NCBI GenBank assembly: GCA_905236605.1
Contig: CAJORD010000047.1
Span: forward strand, 1-9,897
Source of the DNA: an uncultured Synergistales bacterium
GTDB lineage: Bacteria; Synergistota; Synergistia; Synergistales; Aminobacteriaceae
Reading direction: 5' to 3'
Length of the DNA stretch: 9,897 nucleotides
Shown here: positions 1 to 7,470 of the stretch, piece by piece
Layout of the letters: each line of letters begins with the position of its first letter
How positions within the stretch are numbered: the first letter of the stretch is position 1
The notes under the pieces: model-generated
What the model was told of the DNA's origin: nothing
The model's database searches: none
The model's input: the letters and a program-made list of their open reading frames with translations, nothing else
Position numbers and translations under genes: made by a program

Positions 1-73
1 CAGCAAAAGCCGCCGACATCATTAGCGACTTGAGAAACTTGAAGACTGCCGCCCTTGCGTGGTACGCTGATAA
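1..73 (+). repeat. perfect direct repeat, copy 1 (pilin 5' segment)
   Basis: These 73 bases are identical to 536-608 in the next pilin gene. Since the repeat begins at the window edge, the true left boundary lies upstream and the identical tract is probably longer. Identity ends abruptly at 73/74, inside the codons after the YADN motif. Confidence 0.95.
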
Positions 74-395
74 CTTGGATTATGTTGATAACGATAAAGT
101 ACGCCCAGGCACCACTACGAAGTTCAGCAATCTGAACACTGATAGAACGTACATTGCGAAGTACTTGGGCAATGGTGAAATTAATTCTGAATATTTGTTC
201 AGCACGGGCAAAAATGTCGGAACGTGGTTTGCATACACTAACGTCAAAGATAGTAAGGTATTTGAAAAATTAAAATCACGTGCGGGCTCTGTAGGACTTT
301 GTTTGTTGTCTAATACGAACGGCTCTACGTCCGCTGATTTGGCATCTGCCACCTACAATAATAACACCAACAACGTCGCTCTTTTCATTCGATAA
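1..395 (+). CDS. type IV prepilin-like protein, 5' end outside window
   Basis: C-terminal part of a pilin/pseudopilin-like protein. The reading frame is open from base 3 and already encodes AKAADIISDLRNLKTAALAWYADN, which matches residues 39-62 of the complete pilin at 424-942 almost exactly. The TTG at 30 is therefore not a real start: the leader, the GFTLVE motif and most of the N-terminal helix lie upstream of the window. After the conserved helix the globular part diverges from its neighbour, but landmarks remain: an IAKYLG motif, a GxWF motif, the KLKSRAxSVGLC block with a single cysteine, and a C-terminal FIR. A strong ribosome site for the next pilin follows the stop, so the two genes are probably one operon. 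In this family the hydrophobic helix packs into a pilus or secretion pseudopilus. Major pilin, minor pilin or pseudopilin cannot be told apart here. Confidence 0.85.
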   Translation, partial: AKAADIISDLRNLKTAALAWYADNLDYVDNDKVRPGTTTKFSNLNTDRTYIAKYLGNGEINSEYLFSTGKNVGTWFAYTNVKDSKVFEKLKSRAGSVGLCLLSNTNGSTSADLASATYNNNTNNVALFIR

Positions 396-423
396 TATTC
401 TTAATCCTAAGGAGGAAATCACA

Positions 424-942
424 ATGAAAAACACAAAGCGTAAAGGTTTTACCCTTGTTGAGTTATTGATCGTCATCGTCGTAATTGGCGTGTTAAGCGC
501 TATGATGATGCTTTCCAGCACCGAAGCAGTTTCGTCAGCAAAAGCCGCCGACATCATTAGCGACTTGAGAAACTTGAAGACTGCCGCCCTTGCGTGGTAC
601 GCTGATAATATTGATTATGTTGACGGGAAGGTAACTTCGACATCGACATTGACCACAGCGTTTTCTTCTGGACATCTTAACGGTGCGGCGAATGATATAG
701 CTAAGTATTTGGGCAGCGGTGGCATAGGCAGCGGTTATACTTTTAGTAATGGCGTAAAAGAAGGAGAATGGTTTGTGTGGTATGCCGTTACCGATAAAAA
801 GGTAGCTGAAAAACTTAAATCGCGTGCAAGCTCAGTTGGTCTTTGCCGCGGCACTGCGAATAATTCTGCGTCTGCGGCAGAATCGGGAGACATCACTGTA
901 CAAACTACTGGCACGACCTACGTCGGTATGTTCATTCGCTAA
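424..942 (+). CDS. type IV prepilin-like protein with N-terminal methylation motif
   Basis: Complete 172-residue prepilin. The N-terminus MKNTKRKG^FTLVE is a classic class III signal: an 8-residue basic leader ending in Gly8, Phe9 as the mature first residue and Glu13 as the +5 glutamate, followed by a hydrophobic helix (about residues 9-32). Prepilin peptidase would cleave after Gly8 and methylate Phe9. Residues 39-61 form a polar continuation of the helix that is identical in the neighbouring copy. The Gly/Ser/Thr-rich C-terminal domain has one cysteine (Cys141) in KLKSRASSVGLC and ends in FIR. The ATG follows AAGGAGG at good spacing. The upstream pilin ends 28 bp before it and a strong terminator follows, so this is the last gene of a pilin operon. 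Pilin subunit versus pseudopilin is undecided. Confidence 0.93.
   Translation: MKNTKRKGFTLVELLIVIVVIGVLSAMMMLSSTEAVSSAKAADIISDLRNLKTAALAWYADNIDYVDGKVTSTSTLTTAFSSGHLNGAANDIAKYLGSGGIGSGYTFSNGVKEGEWFVWYAVTDKKVAEKLKSRASSVGLCRGTANNSASAAESGDITVQTTGTTYVGMFIR
536..608 (+). repeat. perfect direct repeat, copy 2 (pilin 5' segment)
   Basis: Second copy of the 73-bp tract, encoding residues 39-61 of the complete pilin. The offset from copy 1 is 535 bp, which is the spacing of the two genes. Third-codon positions are also identical here. In the conserved KLKSRA-SVGLC block further downstream, by contrast, many synonymous positions differ between the two genes. Confidence 0.95.
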
Positions 943-963
943 TTCAAATCCGAAATTCAAACG

Positions 964-995
964 TCCCTCTCTGGAAACAGGGAGGGAATTTTTTT
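964..995 (+). terminator. Rho-independent terminator of the pilin operon
   Basis: Stem TCCCTCTCTG (964-973) pairs with CAGGGAGGGA (978-987): ten base pairs including one G-T wobble, closed by a GAAA tetraloop and followed by seven T (989-995). It begins 22 bp after the pilin stop. Confidence 0.93.
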
Positions 996-1027
996 ATGCG
1001 CGTTTCTCAAATAAAAGAATAAAAGCT

Positions 1028-1058
1028 CAAAAAAAATCGCCCGCTTTGAACAGGCGAT
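1028..1058 (-). terminator. Rho-independent terminator of nrdJ
   Basis: Read on the minus strand, ATCGCC (1058-1053) pairs with GGCGAT (1041-1036) around an 11-nt loop in which one more G-C pair is possible. Eight U follow, seen as A1029-A1036 on the plus strand (the last U is shared with the stem). It lies about 30 bp after the nrdJ stop and is convergent with the pilin terminator. Confidence 0.85.
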
Positions 1059-1089
1059 CTTAAATTTCAAATTTCAATCTCAAATTCGC

Positions 1090-3633
1090 TTACTTGCATG
1101 GCGAATAGCCGCAGCTGAAACAATATTCGCAGCCGGAAATCATTTCCAACGGTGAGCCGCAATCCGGGCAAATTAGCGACTTGTCATTTAATCTCGCTGT
1201 CGTCGTCTGACGGTCGATTAATTTTTCAAGCAAAAGCGCTATAGCGTCCGGGATCGAGCGCGCTACGTGGTCATCGTCGCAATTTAACATCCAATATTCT
1301 TTGCCTGAAAGTCCTTTCAACGTGTCTATGAAGTCTTCGAGGCTGCAGCCTGAACGCAATCCGATCGAAATCACGCGCGATAATGCCTCCGTCATTGCCT
1401 TTAATTCAGAGCCGCTCTTGCCAACGTTGATGAAAATCTCAAATGGCTCTTTGCCGTCGAAGTTCAGCGTTACATAAATGCTTCCCCAAGGCGTCGTGTC
1501 CTTAATCGTCTTTCCAAAAACGACAAGCCCGGGACGCTCTTTGACTTTTTTATATTTCGTGTCCGCGGCTTCTTCGGGTTCTTTGTTTTCAGTTTCGGAT
1601 TTTTTGACTTCAATCGGCTGGAACGATCTCGAGCCGTCGCGATAAATCGTAATTCCCTTGCAGCCGAGATTGTAGCAATCTTGATAAACGCGTCTGACGT
1701 CTTCGACTGTTGCAGAGTTCGGAAGGTTTACGGTCTTGCTTATGCCGCTGTCGATAATCTGCGCGAAAATCCCCGTTACGTTCACGTGCTGTTGTGTCGT
1801 AATGTCGTAGGCCGTAACATAAGCAGGGTTTGAAAGATGGCCATTTGAGGCGCGATATTCGGCCCTTTGTTCTGGGGTTAATAGTTTGTGCCAGAAGTCG
1901 CGATCTTCAAATCCGGAGCCGTCAGTCTTCATTATGCGCCTGTTCCATGACCACGCGAAATTGGGTTCAATTCCTGAACTCGTATCGAGCAACATTGAAA
2001 TAGACCCGGTAGGAGCAATTGAAAGCCTTCGACTGTTTCGCATTTTGCCCGCGAACAAATTTTCAAGAACAAAAACGCCGTCTTCAAAATCAAATTCTTC
2101 GAGCGTGTTTATCAAAGTCGTAGGGACTTGACCGCCCTTGCGCATATGAGCGAGCGTTTCAAAATATTCGTCTTCATTCTTCGGGAGTTTTGAGCCTGCG
2201 AATAATTTTTTAACAAGTTCGTGCTCCGGGAAAGGCGATTTTTCTGCGTCAGTTACGATTTTAATTGTTGACATTAAAGCCGAACGCGCAAAAACGCCGC
2301 CGAGTTTCTTACAAAACGCGTTGAACTCGTCCGAACCGTAGGCGATGCCCTGCATTATCGAAGCGTCCGCAAGTCCCATAATTCCAAGGCCGACGGGACG
2401 AATAGCGCGAGTTCGTTCACCGATTTTCTCAAGCGGGTACATGCAAGCGTCAATGACTAAATCAAGATAATAAATTGACCGGAACGCCTGCGCGGAAAAT
2501 TTTTCCCAATCGAAATTTCTATTTTCGTTATGGCTGTCGGTCTCCGACACGAACATTTCGACGTTAATTGAACCTAAGTTGCAGCTTGTGAAATTTGGCA
2601 ACGGCTGCTCGCCGCATGGATTTGTTGATTCGATGTCCCATTCTTCACCGCCAAGTTTCAAGATATTATCTTGCCGCGCTCTGTCGATGAAAAACACGCC
2701 GGGGTCGCCGCGCTTCCAAGCCGCTTCGCAAATGTGGTTCATTAAATCTTTCGCTTTGACCGTCCGCACCGTAGAGCCATCAACTCGCGAATGTAATTCA
2801 AATTCTTCTTCCGTGTGCGCTGCGTTCATGAGCTTGTCGGAAATTGCGACAGAAATATTAAAGTAAGATAATTTTCCGTCTTCAGTTTTGCAGTCGATGA
2901 AGTCATAAATATCCGGGTGATCATCAAAAAGCATTCCCATGAGAGCCGCGCGACGTTTTCCGCCCTGAACGACGACCGCGCACATAGTGTTCCAAGTTTC
3001 CATGAACGACACAGGCCCGGACGCTTTGCCGCCAGTTCCGCCCGCTATCTCGGAGCTGTGTTCACGTAAATGGCCGAAGTTACCTCCGACGCCGCCGCCG
3101 AATTTGCTGATTATGCTTGCGTTCTTGACACTTTCAAAAATTCCTTCGATGCTGTCCGGCACGGTGATGACGAAACACGCAAAGAGCTGCTGATTTTTTG
3201 TGCGAGAGTCGAAGAGCTTTTTATAATCTTCAAAGCTCATGGCCTCGACGTCTTTATAAATCAATTCGCTGAACTCCGGGATTATAGTCAGACCTGCGCC
3301 GGCGCTGAACAGACACGGCGAATTAAATAAAAATCTGCGATTGAGAATGTCATCAGCGATATTTTTTTCAAGAGTTCTGATCCATTCGATTGAGTCAGAG
3401 TAATTAACTTCGGCACTAGCGACAGTGCGTGAAACACGGCGAACAAATTCTGAAAAATTTTGTTCTTTCCTGACGGCTTGAATTTCAGAGTCGTATCGGC
3501 TGACAAAATAACGCTGTTCGAGGAGCCACAACGCGTTTTCAGAGAGCATAGCGCCGCTCTTCTCGTGATTAATTTCGAAGTTGAAGTAATTTTTTATATT
3601 TTTGTCTTTTATCGTCATATTCTGAATTTTCAC
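1090..3633 (-). CDS. nrdJ: adenosylcobalamin-dependent (class II) ribonucleotide reductase
   Basis: Reduces ribonucleotides to deoxyribonucleotides for DNA synthesis, using adenosylcobalamin to generate a thiyl radical. No oxygen and no small subunit are needed. The 847-residue length fits the long NrdJ form. Visible landmarks: Cys153 in LFACFVITV (likely redox-pair cysteine); the glycine-rich FGGGVGGNFGHLR stretch near 178-190; the NPCGEQ active-site motif at 338-343, with Asn338, Cys340 (thiyl radical) and Glu342; Cys351 in TSCNLGSIN; APTGSIS at 540-546; and GITIYRDGSR at 660-669. An acidic/lysine linker (about 677-700) leads to a TSCPD-like domain (about 715-805) and a cysteine-rich tail with Cys822, 825, 835, 838, 841 and 846, either zinc-ribbon or thioredoxin-accessible. 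The coordinates use the GTG at 3633. An ATG at 3618 (842 aa) is at least as plausible, because that GTG sits inside the GAGGTGA ribosome site. No nrdR or thioredoxin gene is nearby. Confidence 0.96.
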   Translation of the reverse strand: MKIQNMTIKDKNIKNYFNFEINHEKSGAMLSENALWLLEQRYFVSRYDSEIQAVRKEQNFSEFVRRVSRTVASAEVNYSDSIEWIRTLEKNIADDILNRRFLFNSPCLFSAGAGLTIIPEFSELIYKDVEAMSFEDYKKLFDSRTKNQQLFACFVITVPDSIEGIFESVKNASIISKFGGGVGGNFGHLREHSSEIAGGTGGKASGPVSFMETWNTMCAVVVQGGKRRAALMGMLFDDHPDIYDFIDCKTEDGKLSYFNISVAISDKLMNAAHTEEEFELHSRVDGSTVRTVKAKDLMNHICEAAWKRGDPGVFFIDRARQDNILKLGGEEWDIESTNPCGEQPLPNFTSCNLGSINVEMFVSETDSHNENRNFDWEKFSAQAFRSIYYLDLVIDACMYPLEKIGERTRAIRPVGLGIMGLADASIMQGIAYGSDEFNAFCKKLGGVFARSALMSTIKIVTDAEKSPFPEHELVKKLFAGSKLPKNEDEYFETLAHMRKGGQVPTTLINTLEEFDFEDGVFVLENLFAGKMRNSRRLSIAPTGSISMLLDTSSGIEPNFAWSWNRRIMKTDGSGFEDRDFWHKLLTPEQRAEYRASNGHLSNPAYVTAYDITTQQHVNVTGIFAQIIDSGISKTVNLPNSATVEDVRRVYQDCYNLGCKGITIYRDGSRSFQPIEVKKSETENKEPEEAADTKYKKVKERPGLVVFGKTIKDTTPWGSIYVTLNFDGKEPFEIFINVGKSGSELKAMTEALSRVISIGLRSGCSLEDFIDTLKGLSGKEYWMLNCDDDHVARSIPDAIALLLEKLIDRQTTTARLNDKSLICPDCGSPLEMISGCEYCFSCGYSPCK

Positions 3634-3636
3634 CTC
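3630..3636 (-). promoter_or_regulatory. Shine-Dalgarno GAGGTGA that overlaps the GTG start option of nrdJ
   Basis: On the minus strand GAGGTGA is a 7-base match to the anti-SD. It contains the GTG at 3633-3631, which could be read as the start. Nothing SD-like precedes that GTG. The in-frame ATG at 3618 lies 11 nt after the SD, a somewhat long but workable spacing. I lean toward ATG 3618, without certainty. Confidence 0.5.
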
Positions 3637-3654
3637 GTCGATTAAAAAAGTGCA

Positions 3655-3696
3655 TAAAAAAGACCTCGCGACCTCTTTTGATGGAGCTCACGAGGT
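3655..3696 (-). terminator. strong hairpin terminator after the pgk-tpiA operon
   Basis: On the minus strand, ACCTCGTGAGCTC (3696-3684) pairs with GAGGTCGCGAGGT (3675-3663) at 12 of 13 positions, with one G-T wobble and one G-G mismatch, around an 8-nt loop. A U-tract of six follows one base later (A3656-A3661 on the plus strand). It starts about 47 nt after the stop of the 562-residue gene. Its end is only about 22 nt from the GTG start option of nrdJ, so it could also act as an nrdJ leader attenuator. Confidence 0.9.
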
Positions 3697-3743
3697 ACGT
3701 TTGTAACTACTTTTATAAAATTTTTTGGTCTAAGTTAGCGTGA

Positions 3744-5432
3744 TTACTTGCTTTTTTCGGTTTTGTCTTGAACTTCTCCAAAGTCAGCAAATTTTTTTCC
3801 GATTTTAATCAGCTTCACAAGCAAACCTTCTTCGGCTTTGACCTCTTCATCAATTTCAAATTCTATTCTTGCGACTTCAAACGACTCCGTGCAAAGTTTC
3901 ACCGACGGCACAGAGAGCTTCGCGTTAAGAACTTCTTTGAAGTCATCGAAGAGTTCGCCCTGTCCTGAAAATCTCGCAATCGGCTCAAGAATTATAAGAA
4001 GTCCGTTTTCTGGGTCGCGAATCCAAGATTGAATTCCTGCGAAGTCGAGCCAAAAAGCTCCGATGGCGTCTGTATTCATCAATTTTTCAAACGCGGGCTT
4101 CAAAATCGGCTTGGCTGAAATATTTTCGAGGTTGGCAACGTTAATCCCGAGCGAGTTATCTTTTCTTGTAACGAAGCACGGAACGGGACTTACAGACGGG
4201 TCAACTTGTAAAACGCCGTCTTGAGTTTTCGTGAAGTGCTGAGATTTTTCGAGCGTCGCAAAAATTTTTTCTGCAGCTCCGTCCTTGCCAGTTAATAAGG
4301 CGTAAACGGCAGGGATTTTAATTCCTTCGACAGAGATATTATCATTCAAAGCGAACGACAATTCGGCGCCTTCAAATAAATTCGTGAGGTCCTCTTCTGA
4401 AATTTTGAATCTTACGCGAGCTTGTCGAACGATTTCTTTCCAGATTTCTTGACCATCAGGAGTTACTTTTAAGCTGTTGATGTTCGGTTTACCGCCAAAG
4501 GCAAGCAGCGGCGATTTTGCACCAAGCGAATTAATATCAATATGTCCGCCCTTGACGCTGTCAATTTCTTTATCAAGTCCGAATTGTCGCAAAGCTGAGC
4601 TTGTGAGAGCTTCGCGGATATTGGTAGCTAAAGAAATTAAAAATTTGCCCGGCGTTCTTTCAAATCCGTATTCAACATCGAGAGGCTTTCTGACAAATTC
4701 TAAAATTTGATCGACGCTAAGCTCGTTGTCATCATCAAGTTTTGCGAGCGACTCAAAATCCAAATGGCACCACGCAAAATCTTTCGCGGCGAATCGTCGG
4801 TTTAATTGCGCTCCGAATAATCGCAAATCTGAATTTTCAAGAGCGTTTAATGATTCTCTGACGTCGTTTGCAGACAGGCCCGCGAGGACAATATTGTCTT
4901 TAGCCGTCATGAATAATTCGTTATCGACACGAAGAATATTATTTTCTGTCTTCTCGATTTTAATCATGGTTTCGGCGAAGGCGGCCAAGGGATTATCTTT
5001 GCCCAATACGAGTTTAGCGACGTCGATCGCGCTTGCGCTACCGTCAGCAATTTTATTCACAAAAATTTCAGCGTCGGGCTTGACCGTGAAAGCAATTTTG
5101 AAGAACGGCACGGGAGTTTTTTCGCCCTGAACGTCGGCAAGCAACGCAACTGAATTAAGCGGAGTGTTCTCGGCGAATGCGCTAATCATTTCGACAGCGC
5201 CAAGAATTTCATTTGATTCTTTTGACGCAAGAATTAGAGGCATGAACGCGTCAATATTTTCTTTTGAGAACAGCCACTTTAATGAATTTTGAGCGTCGTT
5301 GAACTTGAACACCATATAAAACGACTGCTCCGGGCATGGCGTCAAGGCGTCCTCGACTTCAGCCGCGAAGACCGAAGAAGAGAACACCATCACGCACAGC
5401 AAGAGCGCGCATAAAAATTTTTTTGCCTTCAT
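3744..5432 (-). CDS. exported protein of unknown function, 562 aa
   Basis: I do not recognise this family. The N-terminus is a clear Sec signal peptide: a basic start (MKAKK), a hydrophobic core (residues 6-17) and a likely cleavage at VFA23^A24. There is no lipobox and no further membrane segment, so the mature protein should be periplasmic or secreted. The rest is a mixed alpha/beta sequence, acidic overall, with few cysteines and no catalytic motif that I can identify. The repeated style of segments such as FYMVFKFNDAQNSLKWLF and AFWLDFAGIQSWI hints at a large two-lobed beta-rich fold, but that is a guess. It starts 16 nt after tpiA stops, with a modest AGGAA ribosome site, and a strong terminator follows it. 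It is therefore probably the last gene of the pgk-tpiA transcript. Nothing in the sequence explains a link to glycolysis. Confidence 0.85.
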   Translation of the reverse strand: MKAKKFLCALLLCVMVFSSSVFAAEVEDALTPCPEQSFYMVFKFNDAQNSLKWLFSKENIDAFMPLILASKESNEILGAVEMISAFAENTPLNSVALLADVQGEKTPVPFFKIAFTVKPDAEIFVNKIADGSASAIDVAKLVLGKDNPLAAFAETMIKIEKTENNILRVDNELFMTAKDNIVLAGLSANDVRESLNALENSDLRLFGAQLNRRFAAKDFAWCHLDFESLAKLDDDNELSVDQILEFVRKPLDVEYGFERTPGKFLISLATNIREALTSSALRQFGLDKEIDSVKGGHIDINSLGAKSPLLAFGGKPNINSLKVTPDGQEIWKEIVRQARVRFKISEEDLTNLFEGAELSFALNDNISVEGIKIPAVYALLTGKDGAAEKIFATLEKSQHFTKTQDGVLQVDPSVSPVPCFVTRKDNSLGINVANLENISAKPILKPAFEKLMNTDAIGAFWLDFAGIQSWIRDPENGLLIILEPIARFSGQGELFDDFKEVLNAKLSVPSVKLCTESFEVARIEFEIDEEVKAEEGLLVKLIKIGKKFADFGEVQDKTEKSK

Positions 5433-5448
5433 TTTGATTTCCTAATTT

Positions 5449-6189
5449 TTAATTTTTATAGGCTGTGTAAATTTCGAGGAATGAGCCGGGCTTTAACGAA
5501 GCACCGCCGACTAATGCGCCGTCGATGTCTTTCATGGATAATAATTCTTTTGCGTTTGAGCCTTTGACGCTTCCGCCGTATAAAATCACGACTTTAGGAT
5601 CGCCGATTAATTTTCTGCTCCACTCGCAAACTTCTTGAGCCTGTTCGCTCGTCGCGGATTTGCCGGTGCCGATTGCCCAGACGGGTTCATATGCGTAAAT
5701 GATTTTTGCAACTTCTTCAGGCTTAAGACCTTCGAGCGCGCTCTTTAACTGACGCTCCATAACTTTGAAAGTGTTTCCGCCTTCGCGTTCTTCGAGAGTT
5801 TCACCATAGCACAAAACCGGAATCATTCCTGCGTCAAGAACAGCTTTGACTTTCTTCGCTATCATTTCATCAGGCTCGCCGAAGATATGACGGCGTTCGC
5901 TGTGTCCTAAGATGACGTGAGTAACGCCAATCTCTGCAAGCATCGGGATTGAAACTTCGCCCGTGAAAGCGCCCTTGGCCTCGTAATAAGCATTCTGCGC
6001 ACCGAAGACGACGCCGCACTTCTTTGCACCTTCGGCTAATGCCCAAAGGGACGTGAACGGCGAGAACACTCCGACTTCGAGGTCAGAAGCAGGCTTATAG
6101 ACGCCCGCGAACTCGTCAAAAAATTTTTTTGTTTCAGCTGCGGTCATGTTCATTTTCCAGTTGCCATAAAGATAAATTTTCTTGCTCAT
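5449..6189 (-). CDS. tpiA: triosephosphate isomerase
   Basis: Interconverts dihydroxyacetone phosphate and glyceraldehyde 3-phosphate in the cytoplasm, for glycolysis and gluconeogenesis. The 246 residues form a normal-length TIM barrel. The catalytic set is complete: Asn10 and Lys12 in YGNWKMN, His96 in ILGHSERR, and Glu168 in AYEPVWAIGTG, whose following residues form the phosphate-gripping loop 6. The second phosphate loop is ILYGGSVK (202-209) and the GALVGGASL motif is near the C-terminus. The ATG is preceded by TTAGGAGAAAG, a good ribosome site. It lies 90 bp downstream of pgk, the usual partner gene, and 16 bp upstream of an exported protein of unknown function. Confidence 0.98.
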   Translation of the reverse strand: MSKKIYLYGNWKMNMTAAETKKFFDEFAGVYKPASDLEVGVFSPFTSLWALAEGAKKCGVVFGAQNAYYEAKGAFTGEVSIPMLAEIGVTHVILGHSERRHIFGEPDEMIAKKVKAVLDAGMIPVLCYGETLEEREGGNTFKVMERQLKSALEGLKPEEVAKIIYAYEPVWAIGTGKSATSEQAQEVCEWSRKLIGDPKVVILYGGSVKGSNAKELLSMKDIDGALVGGASLKPGSFLEIYTAYKN

Positions 6190-6227
6190 AATTCTTTCTC
6201 CTAATCTTAATTTTTAGATTTTGTTGT

Positions 6228-6277
6228 GGAGTCAGGAAGAAGTTTTTTCACTCCCTACTTCCTAACTCCTAATTCAT
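6228..6277. repeat. degenerate 7-bp repeats with a long hairpin in the pgk-tpiA spacer
   Basis: From 6250 the plus strand reads as four imperfect heptads: ACTCCCT, ACTTCCT, AACTCCT, AATTCAT. The arm at 6258-6269 (CTTCCTAACTCC) is an inverted copy of 6228-6239 (GGAGTCAGGAAG), with 11 of 12 positions pairing around an 18-nt loop. No U-tract follows on the minus strand, so it is not a canonical terminator. It may be an intercistronic RNA stem or a dispersed repeat resembling the short tandem heptamer repeats known from some other bacteria. Confidence 0.65.
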
Positions 6278-6279
6278 AC

Positions 6280-7470
6280 TTAAACTCTGAACGGTTCCAT
6301 GCCCGGCAATTTTTTGCCTTCGCAATATTCGAGGCTTGCTCCGCCGCCGGTTGAAACGTGCGAAACTTTATCCGCGACTTTGAACTGACGGACTGCGCTT
6401 GCTGTATCACCGCCACCGATTACGGAAATAGCTCCCTGCTCCTGCGTTACTTTCGCAACGGCTTCAGCAAGATATTTCGTGCCTTCGGCAAATTTCGGGT
6501 CTTCAAAGACGCCCATAGGCCCGTTCCATAAAATCGACTTCGCACCGTCGAGAGCCGCAGCAAATTTTTTCGCAGTCTCTGGGCCAATGTCGAGCCCCAT
6601 CTTGTCGGCCGGAATTGCGTCAACGGACACAACTGAAGTATCTGAAGCATCGATTGCTGAAGCGATAACGCTATCGACCGGCAAAAGAATTTTCACGCCT
6701 TTGTCCGCTGCCTTTTTGAGAGTGTCCTTCGCGAAATCGAGTCTTTCAGTGTCGCAAAGTGATTTTCCGATCTCTTTGCCCTGCGCCTTCAAGAAAGTGT
6801 AAGCCATTCCGCCGCCGATTATGATTGTGTCGGCCTTGTCGAGAAGGTTGCCTACGATTGCGATTTTGTCAGAAACTTTCGCGCCGCCAAGAATTAAAAC
6901 GTAAGGCTTCGCGGGATTTTCACTGACTGCGCCAAGCATCTCGCCTTCACGTTCAAGCAAGTCGCCGGCAAAAGCTTCTTTCACGAACGGAATTACGCCG
7001 CAAGTTGAGCAGTCTGCACGGTGTGAAGCGCTGAACGCGTCCATAACGAAAACATCAAACGGCGCGGCCATAGCCTTTGAGAAGTCGGGGTCGTTCTTTT
7101 GTTCTTCGGGGTGATAGCGCGAATTTTCGAGCACGACTATCTCGCCGGGTTTGAGAGCGTCAACGGCCTTCGCGACTTTGTCGCCTACGCAGTCATCAAC
7201 GAAAACGACTTTAAGTCCGTAAGCTTTTTCAATGTCCGGGACGATCTGCGAAATCGAATAAGCCGGATCGACTTTGCCTTTCGGTCTTCCGAAGTGCGAA
7301 ACAAGAGCGACTTTTGCCTTCGCGTCGATTAATTTTTTGAGCGTGCTCCAGTGAGCGCGGATTCTTGAATCGTCAGTGACTTTGCCATTCTTGAAAGGGA
7401 CGTTGAAATCGACCCTCATAAGAACCTTCTTGCCGGTTACTTCGGCGGGGGTGAATGTCTTGAGCTTCAT
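6280..7470 (-). CDS. pgk: phosphoglycerate kinase
   Basis: Transfers phosphate from 1,3-bisphosphoglycerate to ADP, the first ATP-yielding step of lower glycolysis; cytoplasmic. The 396 residues are standard length for a bacterial PGK. Family landmarks in order: MRVDFNVP (18-25), SHFGRPKG (58-65), LENSRYHPEE (114-123, the LENxRF region), DAFSASHRA (144-152), GGAKVSDKI (195-203), GGGMAYTFLKA (219-229), WNGPMGVFE (315-323), the nucleotide-site IGGGDTASA (351-359) and VSTGGGASLEY (372-382). The ATG follows AGGAGG by 9 nt. It is the first gene of a minus-strand operon with tpiA. No gapdh gene lies upstream; the neighbour there is divergent. The promoter must be within 7471-7708, where only a weak TAGAAT-like -10 (7530-7525) without a clear -35 is visible. 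Confidence 0.98.
   Translation of the reverse strand: MKLKTFTPAEVTGKKVLMRVDFNVPFKNGKVTDDSRIRAHWSTLKKLIDAKAKVALVSHFGRPKGKVDPAYSISQIVPDIEKAYGLKVVFVDDCVGDKVAKAVDALKPGEIVVLENSRYHPEEQKNDPDFSKAMAAPFDVFVMDAFSASHRADCSTCGVIPFVKEAFAGDLLEREGEMLGAVSENPAKPYVLILGGAKVSDKIAIVGNLLDKADTIIIGGGMAYTFLKAQGKEIGKSLCDTERLDFAKDTLKKAADKGVKILLPVDSVIASAIDASDTSVVSVDAIPADKMGLDIGPETAKKFAAALDGAKSILWNGPMGVFEDPKFAEGTKYLAEAVAKVTQEQGAISVIGGGDTASAVRQFKVADKVSHVSTGGGASLEYCEGKKLPGMEPFRV

Noticed and set aside
30..32. TTG as the start of the first pilin
   Set aside because: The frame is open upstream of it and encodes residues identical to the interior of the complete pilin, so the gene simply begins outside the window.
824..1063. 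79-codon plus-strand frame across the pilin end and the two terminators
   Set aside because: It runs out of frame through the pilin gene and through both terminator hairpins; no ribosome site.
1062..1088. AAATTTC tandem units after nrdJ
   Set aside because: Only two exact units plus degenerate AT-rich sequence; too short to call a repeat element.
3634..3743. Cobalamin riboswitch upstream of the B12-dependent reductase
   Set aside because: The space is too short and has no B12-box-like conserved core. The structure present is a terminator-like hairpin.
4726..5130. 134-codon plus-strand reading frame
   Set aside because: It is antisense to the 562-residue gene, serine-rich in the way typical of shadow frames, with no ribosome site or recognisable motif.
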